NCBI GenBank assembly: GCA_030950285.1
Contig: JAUZRR010000015.1
Location: 1-64,000 of the forward strand
Length of the DNA stretch: 64,000 nucleotides
Source of the DNA: Planctomycetota bacterium
GTDB taxonomy: Bacteria > Planctomycetota > Phycisphaerae > Phycisphaerales > UBA1924
Direction: 5' to 3'
This document shows positions 48,077-58,529 of this stretch, in pieces. The notes below the pieces were generated by a model. That model searched no databases and was not told the origin of the DNA. It was given only the letters and a program-made list of their open reading frames with translations. The translations under genes were made by a program, and so were the position numbers. The stretch's first letter is position 1. Every line of letters starts with the position of its first letter.

Positions 48077-48176
48077 TCCGAATCGAACTGCAAGGGACTG
48101 ACGTTCGTTCTTGCAGGACACACCACCGTCGGGGGCCGTTGCCTCCGATCAGACCGCCGGTTGAAGGAGTCCAGCT

Positions 48177-49673
48177 TTGGGACCTACCGCTGCCTTTTCG
48201 ACGCTCCGTTCGTGGCCTCGCCGTTCGGGCGGCCGCGCTTTTGTCCTGCTCGGCACCGCCGGCCTGTCCGCGGCGATTCTTGCCGGGCTTGGTGGCTGTA
48301 CCGCCGATCTGGACACCTACTTTGACCCGAGCAAGGTCATCCGTGCCGAGGCGACCCCGACCTCGGTCCCGATTCTCGACCGAATCGCGGCGATCGAAGG
48401 CCCCGCCGACCAGTATGTCGAGCACGACACGATCCGCCCGGACGACCTCCGCCCCGAGGCTTCGGAATACCGCATCGGGCCGGGCGACACGCTTGAAGTC
48501 CGCATCTGGGACATCATCAGCCCCAACCAGGTCGAGATTTATCCGATGCTGGTGGACACCCGCGGGGCGATTACGATCCCGCAGCTGGGCGAGCTCGACG
48601 TCAACGGCCTGACCGCCGAGCAGGCCCGCCAGGTCGTCGCCGATGCGACCGCCTCGCTGGTGAATGACCCGCTCGTGCAGGTGACAGTTGCCCAGAGCCG
48701 CAACCAGACATTCACGATCTTCGGCGCCGTCGCGGCTGCGGGCACCTACTACGTCCCGACGGCCGACTACAGGCTGCTCGAGGCGATCACCACCGCCGGC
48801 GGGATCGCCGAGACAATCCCTTACCTTTATGTCATTCGCCAGATCCCGCTCGATCAGCAGCCCACCAACCCGGGCACCAGCAGCGCACCAACCGGCGACA
48901 GCCAGCCTCAGGGCGAGGGCTTTATCGACCTGCTCGACACCCTCACCGGCGACGACGGCGGGTCGCCCGCGGTCATCGGCAGCAGCAACTCGACCACCAC
49001 CACCGCCTCGTGGCAGCCCGAGCAGCCCGCGATCGACCTGATCGAGGGCAACGCTGCCCCGGCGGCCGATCCGACCATGTCTGAGACCAACTCGGCGTGG
49101 ATCTTTGTCAACGGCGAGTGGGTCCGGACCGTCCGGACCTCGTCCAACACCGACCAGATGGACGCCGGCTCGCTGATGACCCAGCGGGTCATCAAGGTCG
49201 ATACCCGCCCGCTGCTGAGCGGCGACGCCCGCTACAACATCGTGATCCGCCCGGGCGACGTGATCCGTATCCCGCCCTCGCAGCAGGGGTTTGTCTATCT
49301 CGAAGGCGAGGTCGGACGACCTGGCTCGTACACCCTGCCCGCGGTCGGCCCGTACACGCTGCGGCGGGCGATCGCCAGCGCCAGCGGCCTGAGCTCGCTG
49401 GGGATCCCCGAACGCTGCGACCTGACCCGGATGATCGGCGAGAACCGCCAGGCGACCATCATGCTCAACTACAGAGCGATCGTCGAAGGCACCCAGCCCG
49501 ACGTGGTCCTCAAGCCAAACGACATTATCTCGATGGGCACGACCTTCTGGGCCTACCCGCTCGCGGTCCTCCGCAACGGGTTCCGCGCGTCCTACGGCTT
49601 TGGGTTCCTGCTCGATCGTAACTTCGGCAACGATGTCTTCGGCGCACCTCCCACCAACATCACCGGTCGTTAA
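48177..49673 (+). CDS. Polysaccharide export lipoprotein (Wza/OPX family)
   Basis: A 498-residue outer-membrane export protein. The signal is lipoprotein type (AAILAGLGGC). The Poly_export domain starts near residue 96 (SEYRIGPGDTLEVRIWDIIS), followed by SLBB domains (TFTIFGAVAAAGTYYVPTAD and GFVYLEGEVGRPGSYTLPAV), with a long Ser/Thr/Asp-rich insert between them (about residues 228-310). Such proteins form the outer-membrane channel for exopolysaccharide. The start is TTG at 48177, with AAGGAG seven bases upstream. It is the first gene of the long operon that runs to about 62.5 kb. Confidence 0.92.
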   Translation: MGPTAAFSTLRSWPRRSGGRAFVLLGTAGLSAAILAGLGGCTADLDTYFDPSKVIRAEATPTSVPILDRIAAIEGPADQYVEHDTIRPDDLRPEASEYRIGPGDTLEVRIWDIISPNQVEIYPMLVDTRGAITIPQLGELDVNGLTAEQARQVVADATASLVNDPLVQVTVAQSRNQTFTIFGAVAAAGTYYVPTADYRLLEAITTAGGIAETIPYLYVIRQIPLDQQPTNPGTSSAPTGDSQPQGEGFIDLLDTLTGDDGGSPAVIGSSNSTTTTASWQPEQPAIDLIEGNAAPAADPTMSETNSAWIFVNGEWVRTVRTSSNTDQMDAGSLMTQRVIKVDTRPLLSGDARYNIVIRPGDVIRIPPSQQGFVYLEGEVGRPGSYTLPAVGPYTLRRAIASASGLSSLGIPERCDLTRMIGENRQATIMLNYRAIVEGTQPDVVLKPNDIISMGTTFWAYPLAVLRNGFRASYGFGFLLDRNFGNDVFGAPPTNITGR

Positions 49674-49760
49674 CGGATTGGGTCTGGGCTCGACATGAAC
49701 CCGCCCGGTATGCACACCGTACGGGCTTGTGTCGAGTGACGAGAGAGGAACTGTCAGGCG

Positions 49761-51572
49761 ATGCCGACCCAGACCGAGGCGACCAACACCGGACCTGACC
49801 GCAAAGCCGCCGGCGGCAAGCTCGGGCCGGTGCTCGGTGTTGCCGCGCTGCTCGCGTTCGTTGCGCTCTACTGGGAATGGTTCTTTCGGCAAGCGACGTT
49901 CAGCATCAAACACGTCGAGGACTGGGGGCACGCGTTTGTCATCCCGCTGATCTCGATGTACCTGCTCTGGAGACAACGGCACAAGCTCGCGGCGGCCGAG
50001 GCCCGCGCGTTCTGGCCCGGGCTCTCGCTCGTCCTGCTCGGGATCGCGTGCTACGTCTTTTTCCTGCTCGCGGTGCCCAACCACATGCTGCAGGGCGTTG
50101 CGATGATCACCACGCTGTTCGGCGTGCTGCTCGCCGCGATGGGGCCGGACATCCTCCGCATCGCGGCGGTCCCGATCCTCTTTCTTGCGCTGGGCATCAC
50201 CATCAGCGAAGCGATCATGATCCAGCTCACCTTCCCGCTCCAGCTCCTGGCGAGCAAGGGGGCGTGGATACTCCTCAATCTGCTCGGGCCGATCTTTAGG
50301 TACACGGTCGATCTCGACGGCAACATGCTCTCGATGATCGCGTCGAGCGGCGAGGAAATCACGGAGTTGAACATCGCCGAAGCGTGCAGCGGGATGCGGA
50401 TGCTGATCGCGTTCTTTGCACTCTCGGCAGCGGTCGCGGTGCTCGGGTCGGGCGAGTGGTGGCGGCGTGTCGCGGTGTTTATGCTCGCGGCTCCTGTCGC
50501 GCTCTTTATGAATATCGTCCGCGTCGCGGTGCTCGGGCTCCTGAGCCTGATTGATACGAAACTTGCCAGCGGCGATGCCCACATGATCATCGGCACAATC
50601 CTGCTGCTCCCTTCGCTGGGGCTCTTTATGGGTGTGGTCTGGGCGTTGAACAAAGCGGTCCCCGAGCGCGTCGAACCCGACGCGGTCGCTCCCGCGGGCA
50701 CCCCGCTGCGGATGCCGACGCTGCGTGCTTCGGCGATCACCGGGCTGGCGGCGATGACGCTGACCATCGGGATCGCGGCCGGGGGCGTGCACACGCTGGT
50801 GCCCCTCATGGGGATGCACCTTCGGAAGATGCCCATCGAGCCCGAGACGGGGCTGGCGTTGACGTCCATCCCCGACGAGACGCCCAACTGGGTCAAGGTC
50901 CGCGATCGTCGCGAGCCGGCCGAGGTCGAAGAGCAACTCGGGACGAGCAACTACATCACCCGCCTCTTCCGCCAGCGGAATCCTGCCGATCCGAGCAAGC
51001 CCAAGTACATCGAACTCCACGCGGCGTACTACACCGGGATGATCGACACGGTGCCTCACGTCCCCGAGCGGTGCTTTGTGGGCGGCGGCCTGCAGCTGGG
51101 CACGAGCCCCCGGAGCATCCCGCTCAATCTCGATCAGTCCCGCTGGACCCGTGACCCGGACGTGCCCGAGAGCCTCGGCCCGATCTTCCGCGTCCGCACG
51201 CCGAGCGGGCAGCGGGTGCGTCTGCCCAGGCTGGCTGAAGACATCCGCCTCCGCGTGACCGAGTACCTCGCCCCCGACGATGCAACGTTCTACGCCGGAT
51301 ATTTCTTCGTCGCCAACGGCGGGCACACCGACTCGGCCAACGGGGTCCGCCTGCTGGCGTTCCAGCTCAAAGACGACTACGCGTATTACCTGAAGATCCA
51401 GTTCAACTCCTCGTCGGTCGATTCGGCCGACGAGCTGGCCGAGCTGAGTTCCCAACTGCTCGGCGAGCTGTTCGGGGACATTCTTCTTTGTGTCCCCGAC
51501 TGGATCGACGTCCAGACCGGGGCGTACCCACCCGACAACCCCAGACGCGGCGAGCCACTCGTTCAGCGCTAG
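49761..51572 (+). CDS. Exosortase fused to an EpsI-type domain
   Basis: A 603-residue protein. Residues about 22-305 are an exosortase with eight or more membrane helices and the conserved triad Cys209 ([16 protein letters not shown]), Arg254 ([14 protein letters not shown]) and His274 ([13 protein letters not shown]). Residues about 350-590 match the EpsI/DUF3485 domain ([32 protein letters not shown]). Exosortases cut C-terminal PEP-CTERM-like signals and link proteins to the envelope or extracellular matrix. In many systems EpsI is a separate protein; here the two are fused, as I recall for planctomycete exosortases (XrtU type). No sorting substrate with a PEP-CTERM tail is in the window. 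The ATG at 49761 has GAGAGAGGAA upstream. Confidence 0.93.
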   Translation: MPTQTEATNTGPDRKAAGGKLGPVLGVAALLAFVALYWEWFFRQATFSIKHVEDWGHAFVIPLISMYLLWRQRHKLAAAEARAFWPGLSLVLLGIACYVFFLLAVPNHMLQGVAMITTLFGVLLAAMGPDILRIAAVPILFLALGITISEAIMIQLTFPLQLLASKGAWILLNLLGPIFRYTVDLDGNMLSMIASSGEEITELNIAEACSGMRMLIAFFALSAAVAVLGSGEWWRRVAVFMLAAPVALFMNIVRVAVLGLLSLIDTKLASGDAHMIIGTILLLPSLGLFMGVVWALNKAVPERVEPDAVAPAGTPLRMPTLRASAITGLAAMTLTIGIAAGGVHTLVPLMGMHLRKMPIEPETGLALTSIPDETPNWVKVRDRREPAEVEEQLGTSNYITRLFRQRNPADPSKPKYIELHAAYYTGMIDTVPHVPERCFVGGGLQLGTSPRSIPLNLDQSRWTRDPDVPESLGPIFRVRTPSGQRVRLPRLAEDIRLRVTEYLAPDDATFYAGYFFVANGGHTDSANGVRLLAFQLKDDYAYYLKIQFNSSSVDSADELAELSSQLLGELFGDILLCVPDWIDVQTGAYPPDNPRRGEPLVQR

Positions 51573-51626
51573 ACTCACCGCCCAACCGCGGGGCCCTTTC
51601 CCACCCCCCGCGCGGAGAACTGACCC

Positions 51627-54600
51627 ATGGCATCCCGCGTGAACGTGAAGTTCGTCGTGATTCTCTCCACCGTGCTCGTGCTGCTCGCGGCCGGGACCGG
51701 TGCGCTCGCCTGGAAAGTCGTGTTCAAGTCGGCGGCCCAACTCGCCGCCGCGGGGGATGCCAAGCTCGCCGAGGGGGAGGTCCGCGCCGCCGAGGTGCTC
51801 TATTCCAAAGCGGTCAACAAGGACCCGTACAACTCGGCCTACGTCCTCAAGTGGGAGAACGCGCTCGAGCTGTGGACGCCCGAGACCGACCGTGAGCTCC
51901 AGAACGAGTTCAACGGAACCTATGTCCTGGTGCAGCGGCAACTGGCGCGGTCGGACAACTTCGAGAACGTCGACTACCAGATCCAGTACGTCGAACTGCT
52001 CTGGGAACTCACCTCCTTTGGCGGGTTCTCCCGTCAGGCGTACGAATCGGTCATCAGCACGTGCGACGAGTTCATCAAGCTGCACGAGACCATGCGGCCG
52101 GAGGATCCGTCCTGGCTGCCCCTCCGGCGGTACCGCGGGCTGGCGTTTGCCCGCATCAAACTGAACGGGCTGGACCTGAGCGAGACCGACCAGGAACAGA
52201 CCGAGGCCGATCTTCAGGACGTGCTCGCGGCGAATCCGGACGACTACATCTCCCTCGAATCGCTCGTGGCGATGAAGCGCATCGACGCCGAGGAAGCCCG
52301 TCGCCGCGGGCAACGCATCGATGCCGACAGCCTCACCGCAGAGAGCGTCTCGCTCATCGAAAGCTTTATCGCCACCAACGGCGAGCGCTCGCTGCCGGGC
52401 ATTCTTGCGACGATGCTCTCGACCGAGATCACGTTCCGTGAAGAGGCCAGCGCGCTCGTGGACGAGTTCGGTCCGGCCGCGACACCCAAGCTCGAAGAGC
52501 TGACCGAGCAGTACCGCCGGGTCACGCTCGACCTGGCCGGAAAGATGGCGGCGATCGACCCGTCGAAGATCACCCGCGAAGCTGTCCGCAGGCTGTATAA
52601 CCTCGAGTCGCTCACTGATCTCTCCCGATCCTACGAGGGTTCGCTCTCGCTGATATCCCGGGTCCGAGAGGCGCACCCCGAGGACGCTTCGCTCGCGCTC
52701 ACCCATGCGAACATTCTTCGTGAGCGGGGCGACTTTGATGCCGCGTACGCCGAGCTGCAAACCGTGATTGATCGACCCCGGCTGCCGTTGGGGCTCGAGG
52801 GCGTCAAGCTCATCAACGCCAAAACCAGCGCCGTCCTCGGGCAGATCCAGACCGCGGTTGAAGCGCACGCCAAAGCCGAGACCGACGAGGCAAAAGCCGA
52901 CTGGCTCGCCCGAGCCAAAGCTCCGCGGGAAGCACTCGCCACGCTCGTGCCCGAGGCTTCGCCGGCGATCCAGCTGCTGGACGCGAAGATCGCGGTCGCC
53001 GAGGGCAACTTTGTCGACGCGCAGAAACTCGTCGACAACTACAACCAGATCACCGGCAACAGCGACCGCGATGCGCTGTGGATCAGCGCCCGTGTTGCCC
53101 AGCAACTCGGACAGTCCGGGAACACCCGCTCAGCCCTCGAACGCCTGCTCGAGATCGACCCGAGTATGGCCGCCGCGAACGTCGCGCTCGCCGAGGTCGA
53201 GTACAACCTCGGCCTCCTCGAAGCCGCCCGCGACCGCCTGATCCAGGCCCAGAACAGCAACCCCAACGACCCGTACGTCCGTGAGCGCCTGACCCTCATC
53301 GAGGAACGCCTCGGTGACCGCACAGCTTCGGACCCCGTGCGGGGGGCGATCTTTGCTGCCCAGCGGACCGCCGGCGGGTCCGAGACGGAGATCGCGGATG
53401 TCGCAGCCGCGATCAAGATGCTGGAGACGGCGATCGACGAACTCGGCCCGGATCCTCGGCTCTTTTTCGAGCGTGCCCGGCTCCAGGTGCTCAACGAGGA
53501 CACCGAAGCCGCCGACGAAACGATCCGCCAGGGCCTCGCGTTGTATCCGGAAGACGAAGCACTCAACCGGATCGCCAAGGGGCTCGCGGGGGTCAACTCC
53601 GTGGACACGCTCGTGGAGATGATCGGAGAGTCGGATCGCACTGACTTCCAAAAACAGATTTCGATCTACGCGGCCTACGACCGGGCGGGTCGTACCGACG
53701 ACGCCAACCGTGCGCTCGACGCTGCCGCCCAGCTCGAACCCGACAATCCGACGGTGCTCGAACTCTTGTTCAACCGGGCGTTCCGGGCAAATGATGTCGC
53801 CGAGGTCAAGCGTCTGGCCGACCGCGCCCGCGCCACCAACGCCGATCATATCGATGGGCTGAGCTACCGCGCCCGCCTGCTCCTGCTCGAGGGCAAGGAC
53901 GACGAGGCGCTCGCGGCGCTGGGCCAGGCGATCGCCGCCGCCCCGAACAACACCACGCTGCTCCGGCTGCTCGGGCGGACGCAGATCCGGCTCAACCGCA
54001 CCAGCGACGGCATCGCGTCTTTGCAGCGGGTGCTCGAGATCCGGCCCGACGACCTGGGCACCGTGATGGAGCTCTGCCAGGTCCTCGTCGGCGAGAACCG
54101 TCCCGACGAGGCTCTCGAGATCGCCCGCCGCAGCGAGACCTTCGGCCGCGCCAACATCGACTTCATGCAGATGGTGCTCACGCTGGAAGGCTCGGTCGGC
54201 GACAAGACCGCCGCCCGCGACCGACGCGAGAAGATTCTCGCTGCGCGTCCGGATGACATCCGCAACACGCTCGCGCTGATCGACCTCTACATTTCTCTCG
54301 GGCAGTGGGACGAGGCTCTCGGATTGATCGAACAGGCTCGGCACAACGACGCCCCGGGCGTCTCGGACTCGCTCATCGCGCTGGAGGCCCGTTGGCACGC
54401 CGAGCAGAACGACCTGGACGCCGCCCGCCGCGCCTACGCCAAATACATCGCCGAGACGCCGCCGACCGATCGTGTCGGCCCGTACGTCGCGTTGGCCCAG
54501 TTCATGATCCAGCGCGGCAGCACAAACGCGGCGATGACCGCGATGCAGCAGGCGATTCGGTATCAGCCCGAGGGCGAGTTCCGCGTGGACACGATGCTCG

Positions 54601-56210
54601 GCGGCACGCTCATGCGGTTCAGCCGATTCAACGACGCCTACAACGCCTATTCACGGATTCTGGAGAACGATCCGAACGCCGACCAGTCTGTGAAACTCCG
54701 TGCGTGCGAGGCGCTCATCGGGATGGAGCAGTACGACAAAGCCGAGCAGATTCTGGCGGAGATCCCCAACGGCGAAACCGACCTCACGGTGGTACTCCTC
54801 CGCGCCCGGATCATGCTGCAGCGCGGCGACGACCGCGCCGCCCGCTCGGCGCTCGACGACGCGGTCGGGCGCTGGCCGGACGACCACCGGGTCTGGATCC
54901 TCCGCGCCGAGGCCGAGGCCCGCGTCCCGGACCTCATCCCCGATGCGCTGGCGGACCTCGACCGCGCGCTTGAACTCCGCCCGAGCATGGCCGAGGCACA
55001 CCGACGCCGCGCCGAGCTGCTCGCGGTCCTGGGCAGAGAGGACGAAGCGATCGCGGCATGGCAGACAGCGGTACGGACCAACCCGACCAATGAGGAGCTG
55101 CGCTCGGCGTTGCTGGTCACGCTGATCCGCCGGGGGATGGAGCGCGAAGCGATGCAGGCCGCGAACGATTGGTTTGAACGCCGCCCGCTCGACGCCCAGC
55201 ACCGCACCCGGATCGCCGAGCTGTTTCTTCTCGGAGGGATGCGGAAAGCGGCGACGGATATCTATCTCGGCGCGTTCGAGATCGATCAGGACCCACAGCT
55301 GATGCTCCGCCTGGCCGACCTTCTCTTGAGCGCCAAGCCACCCAGGCTCAACGAGGCCGAGCGTGTGTTTTCTCAGGCGCAGAAGGTGGTCATCACCAAC
55401 CCCTCGCTGATGCTGGCCCGGGCACGGGTGTTTGCCCAGACCGGGCGCATGGAGGCCGCGTGGAACGACTGCCTCGGTTCGTTCCAACTGCTGACAAGCC
55501 GAGACGCGGACTCGATGGCGTCGTGGTTTACAACCATGCGCAGCGTGTTCAACAACCCGCGTGAAACACTCACCTTTGTCAACCGGCTCTCTTCGCAGCC
55601 GGGGGCCGCCGACTGGACGAAACTGTTCTCAGCCCGGATCCTGATGGGAGACGCCGCCACGGTTTCCGAAGGGCTCTCGCAGTTGATGTCCCTGATCGAT
55701 TCGACACGCGACCCCAACATCAAGTACTCGGCATTGCGCGCGCTGGCCGGCGAGTACTACTACAACAAGCAGTACGAGGACGCCCTGGCGACCTGGAAGC
55801 GGTCGCTGGCACTCCGTCCGAATGATTGGCAGGTCGAGAACAACATCGCGTACGCCCTTGCGACCGATCTGGACCGCCCCAGTGATGCGCTCCCCTATGC
55901 CGAGAACGCAACCAAACACGGCCCGAACGAACCGGAGGCATTGGACACGCTGGGAACGGTGTACCTCGCGATGGACCGTGCCGCCGACGCTGTGCCACTG
56001 TTTGAGAACGCGGTCCGGCTCACTCGGGGGACCGCGGTGGATGCGCAATACATGGTCCGCCTGGCGCAGGCTCAGCTCGCGTCGGGAAATCGCGCGCAGG
56101 CCGAGGCTGTTCTTACAGAGGTCCAAGGCTTACTGGACCGGGGCCGCGAACTCGACGAAGAGTACGAAGTAACACGACAGAGCCTCCTCGCCGAGCTCGG
56201 CGAGGGATAA
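51627..56210 (+). CDS. Giant TPR-repeat protein of the exosortase operon
   Basis: A 1527-residue protein with an N-terminal membrane anchor (VKFVVILSTVLVLLAAGTGA) and then tetratricopeptide repeats over nearly its whole length. Typical units are NILRERGDFDAAYAELQTVI, ANVALAEVEYNLGLLEAARD, TYAKYIAETPP-type linkers, DALADLDRALELRPSMAEAH and YALATDLDRPSDALPYAENA near the end. It should sit outside the inner membrane as a large helical scaffold. Exosortase/EPS loci often encode a TPR protein (PrsT group), usually under 1000 residues, so this one is very long. The ATG at 51627 is 54 bases after the exosortase stop. Partners and ligands are unknown. Confidence 0.9.
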   Translation: MASRVNVKFVVILSTVLVLLAAGTGALAWKVVFKSAAQLAAAGDAKLAEGEVRAAEVLYSKAVNKDPYNSAYVLKWENALELWTPETDRELQNEFNGTYVLVQRQLARSDNFENVDYQIQYVELLWELTSFGGFSRQAYESVISTCDEFIKLHETMRPEDPSWLPLRRYRGLAFARIKLNGLDLSETDQEQTEADLQDVLAANPDDYISLESLVAMKRIDAEEARRRGQRIDADSLTAESVSLIESFIATNGERSLPGILATMLSTEITFREEASALVDEFGPAATPKLEELTEQYRRVTLDLAGKMAAIDPSKITREAVRRLYNLESLTDLSRSYEGSLSLISRVREAHPEDASLALTHANILRERGDFDAAYAELQTVIDRPRLPLGLEGVKLINAKTSAVLGQIQTAVEAHAKAETDEAKADWLARAKAPREALATLVPEASPAIQLLDAKIAVAEGNFVDAQKLVDNYNQITGNSDRDALWISARVAQQLGQSGNTRSALERLLEIDPSMAAANVALAEVEYNLGLLEAARDRLIQAQNSNPNDPYVRERLTLIEERLGDRTASDPVRGAIFAAQRTAGGSETEIADVAAAIKMLETAIDELGPDPRLFFERARLQVLNEDTEAADETIRQGLALYPEDEALNRIAKGLAGVNSVDTLVEMIGESDRTDFQKQISIYAAYDRAGRTDDANRALDAAAQLEPDNPTVLELLFNRAFRANDVAEVKRLADRARATNADHIDGLSYRARLLLLEGKDDEALAALGQAIAAAPNNTTLLRLLGRTQIRLNRTSDGIASLQRVLEIRPDDLGTVMELCQVLVGENRPDEALEIARRSETFGRANIDFMQMVLTLEGSVGDKTAARDRREKILAARPDDIRNTLALIDLYISLGQWDEALGLIEQARHNDAPGVSDSLIALEARWHAEQNDLDAARRAYAKYIAETPPTDRVGPYVALAQFMIQRGSTNAAMTAMQQAIRYQPEGEFRVDTMLGGTLMRFSRFNDAYNAYSRILENDPNADQSVKLRACEALIGMEQYDKAEQILAEIPNGETDLTVVLLRARIMLQRGDDRAARSALDDAVGRWPDDHRVWILRAEAEARVPDLIPDALADLDRALELRPSMAEAHRRRAELLAVLGREDEAIAAWQTAVRTNPTNEELRSALLVTLIRRGMEREAMQAANDWFERRPLDAQHRTRIAELFLLGGMRKAATDIYLGAFEIDQDPQLMLRLADLLLSAKPPRLNEAERVFSQAQKVVITNPSLMLARARVFAQTGRMEAAWNDCLGSFQLLTSRDADSMASWFTTMRSVFNNPRETLTFVNRLSSQPGAADWTKLFSARILMGDAATVSEGLSQLMSLIDSTRDPNIKYSALRALAGEYYYNKQYEDALATWKRSLALRPNDWQVENNIAYALATDLDRPSDALPYAENATKHGPNEPEALDTLGTVYLAMDRAADAVPLFENAVRLTRGTAVDAQYMVRLAQAQLASGNRAQAEAVLTEVQGLLDRGRELDEEYEVTRQSLLAELGEG

Positions 56211-56307
56211 CCCGACCGGACAAACCGAACGCCTTGCCCGATGGCGGCGTACCAACCGCCCACGCCCGCACTGGAAAGAACCCACCCGCCCCACAGGGAC
56301 CAAGACC

Positions 56308-58497
56308 ATGACCACTGCCACCACCAAGCCGACCGCTCCGTTCCCGGTCCGATCTCAGGCCGCCTCGGCCGGTCCAGCCGCGCCAAGCGTTGACATCGGC
56401 AAGATGTTCAAGAAGTACCTGTGGATCCTGATCGCGTCGGTGATTGTCGGCGTGCTGCTGGGCATCGGTTCCTTCATTGTGCTCCGCAAGTACGCCCCAA
56501 TCTTCCAGTCGCAGGTCATTTTCCAGGTGCTCCCGCCGCAGACCACCCTCGAAGTCATGGTCGGCAAAGACGAGGACGAGCAGGAACGGTTCGCGCTCAC
56601 CCAGGTCGCGCAGATGAAGTCCGACGACGTGATCGACAGCGTCGTCTCCGACCCCCGCCTCCAGGCGCTGGGTGGAGATTGGACGAAGAAGTTTACCTCG
56701 GGCGGCAAGTTCCAGGCCGCCGACGCCGCCGAGTGGTTGCAGGACTCGCTGGTCGCGAGGCTCGTGCCCAACACCGACATCATCGAGATGAAGTTGGGAT
56801 GGAAGCGCGCCAACGACGTGACCAACGTGCTTGGGCTCGTCAAAGAGAAGTACCTGTTCCGTCTCGAGGAACAATCCCGCCAGCAACTCGCCCCGCAGCG
56901 TGAAGCTCTCGAAAAACAGATCGACGCGTACAAGAAGAATCTGGACGCCAACCAGACGCTGCGTGAGCAGATTCTCAGCGACGACAAGGTCGATTCACTC
57001 GAGCAGCGGTGGGCCGCGGAGAATCTCGAGCTCCAGGGCATCATCTCGACACTCCACACGGTGCGTATCTCCAAGGAAGGGGCCGCCACCCAGCTCGCCC
57101 GCTACGAGCAGGAACTCAACGCCCAGGGCGGCCCGACCTTCTCCGACGAACTGCGCAGCGCCATCGAGGCCGAGCCGCTCATTCAGTCCATCCACCAGAC
57201 CCTGGCCTCCCTCAGCGCGCAGAAGGCCGCGATGCAGCGGCAAGGCCTCGGTGCCGAGCACCGCGCGATGGTCTCGACCGACTCCCTGATCGACTCCTGG
57301 AAGTCCAAGCTCGACGAGGAACGCGACCGCCTGCTCCGCAAGCGGTTCGACGCGATCGTGGACGGGCTGCGCAGCACCATCGCCACGCTCAATGCCCAGG
57401 AGACCGAACTGGCGATCACCCAAGAACAGCTCGTCACCCGCCTGGTCGACCTGAGCAAGACCATGACCAAGGTCGACGACATCGACCGCGAGATCGAGAC
57501 CATCATCAAGACCCGCGCCGAGATGGAGGCCCAGCTTCAGACCCTGACAAGCGTCTCGCGGCTGGCGACGTCCAAGCGCATCATGGTGCTGCAGAACGAA
57601 CGCAACCCCGACCGCCCGATCTTCCCGAACATCCTCTACATGATCCCCGCCGGCGTGGTGCTGTGCCTGGGGCTGACCACCGGCATCGTGTTCCTGCGGG
57701 AGCTTCTCGACCAGCGAGTCAAGGGTCCTGCCGACATCGCGATGATCCCTCGCACCCGGGTGCTCGGGATCGTCCCCGACGCCTCGGAAGACTCCGCCAC
57801 TCCGAACAATCAGATGCACTGCGCGTTCAGCGCCGCTCCACGCGGCGTGGTCTCCGAGAGCTTCCGCCAGATCAGGTCGCCGCTGCTCAAGCAGATGGAC
57901 CTCGCGGGGCACAAGTCACTCATGGTGCTGGGCGGCATGCCGGGGTCGGGCGCTTCGACCGTCGCGTCCAATCTTGCTGCGGCCGCGGCGGCTTCGGGCC
58001 GGCGCACGCTCCTGGTGGACGCCAACTTCCGCCGTCCCACGCAGCACACCTGTTTCGGCATCAGCGATTCGCCCGGGCTTTCCGACGTGCTCGCCGGGAC
58101 GACCTCGGTCCAGGACGCCGCCGTTGCAACACAAACGGAGAATCTTTCACTCCTGCCCGTTGGTTCCAACGCCAACCGCGTGGTCGAGCAGCTCGCCGGG
58201 CACCACTTCGGCGAGGTGCTGACCGAGACAATGGCCGAGTACGACCTTGTCATCATCGACGTCCCGCCGGCGATCATCTCGGGCGACGGCATCAGCATCG
58301 CCAACCGCTGCGACGCGTCCCTGCTGGTTGTCCGGGCGTACGCTGAGGAACGCGGGCTCGTCGCCCGGATCAGAAACCAGCTCGCCGAGAGCAAGGCCGA
58401 GTTCCTCGGCGTGGTGGTCAACGGCGTCAAAGCCTCGGCCGGCGGATACCTCCGCGGCAACATCCGTGCGAGCCAGTCCTACGCCGACAACGCCTGA
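56308..58497 (+). CDS. Wzz/BY-kinase-like polysaccharide co-polymerase with a degenerate P-loop
   Basis: A 729-residue protein with a Wzz domain (first membrane helix about residues 36-58, KKYLWILIASVIVGVLLGIG; periplasmic coiled coil about 190-420; second helix about 446-470, LYMIPAGVVLCLGLTTGIVF) and a C-terminal kinase-like domain. The P-loop reads GGMPGSGASTVASNLA: the invariant Lys is Ala549 (codon GCT at 57952). Walker A' LLVDANFRRPTQH and Walker B LVIIDVPPAI are partly kept (D-A-N instead of D-x-D). The C-terminal tyrosine cluster is nearly absent (one Tyr, SYADNA). It should still set chain length as Wzz but probably cannot phosphorylate itself. It follows the TPR gene by 97 bases. 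Confidence 0.9.
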   Translation: MTTATTKPTAPFPVRSQAASAGPAAPSVDIGKMFKKYLWILIASVIVGVLLGIGSFIVLRKYAPIFQSQVIFQVLPPQTTLEVMVGKDEDEQERFALTQVAQMKSDDVIDSVVSDPRLQALGGDWTKKFTSGGKFQAADAAEWLQDSLVARLVPNTDIIEMKLGWKRANDVTNVLGLVKEKYLFRLEEQSRQQLAPQREALEKQIDAYKKNLDANQTLREQILSDDKVDSLEQRWAAENLELQGIISTLHTVRISKEGAATQLARYEQELNAQGGPTFSDELRSAIEAEPLIQSIHQTLASLSAQKAAMQRQGLGAEHRAMVSTDSLIDSWKSKLDEERDRLLRKRFDAIVDGLRSTIATLNAQETELAITQEQLVTRLVDLSKTMTKVDDIDREIETIIKTRAEMEAQLQTLTSVSRLATSKRIMVLQNERNPDRPIFPNILYMIPAGVVLCLGLTTGIVFLRELLDQRVKGPADIAMIPRTRVLGIVPDASEDSATPNNQMHCAFSAAPRGVVSESFRQIRSPLLKQMDLAGHKSLMVLGGMPGSGASTVASNLAAAAAASGRRTLLVDANFRRPTQHTCFGISDSPGLSDVLAGTTSVQDAAVATQTENLSLLPVGSNANRVVEQLAGHHFGEVLTETMAEYDLVIIDVPPAIISGDGISIANRCDASLLVVRAYAEERGLVARIRNQLAESKAEFLGVVVNGVKASAGGYLRGNIRASQSYADNA

Positions 58498-58529
58498 CAC
58501 CCCGCCCGGGGGGGACACGGGAGCAACGC

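Larger units (their letters stand above)
47885..48176. other. Divergent promoter region between lipA and the exosortase operon
   Basis: These 292 bases hold the lipA -10 box, the operon promoter at 48049 and a 5' leader of about 95 bases. In the leader CTGCAAG (48088-48094) and CTTGCAG (48110-48116) form a 7-bp inverted repeat with a 15-base loop, a possible regulatory hairpin or operator. I see no gene here. Confidence 0.6.

Noticed and set aside
47517..53105. A 1862-codon open frame on the minus strand
   Set aside because: It lies antisense to the Wza-type, exosortase and TPR genes and across lipA in another frame; its composition (Gly/Arg/Asp/Val) is that of a GC-rich shadow, and no family motif is present.
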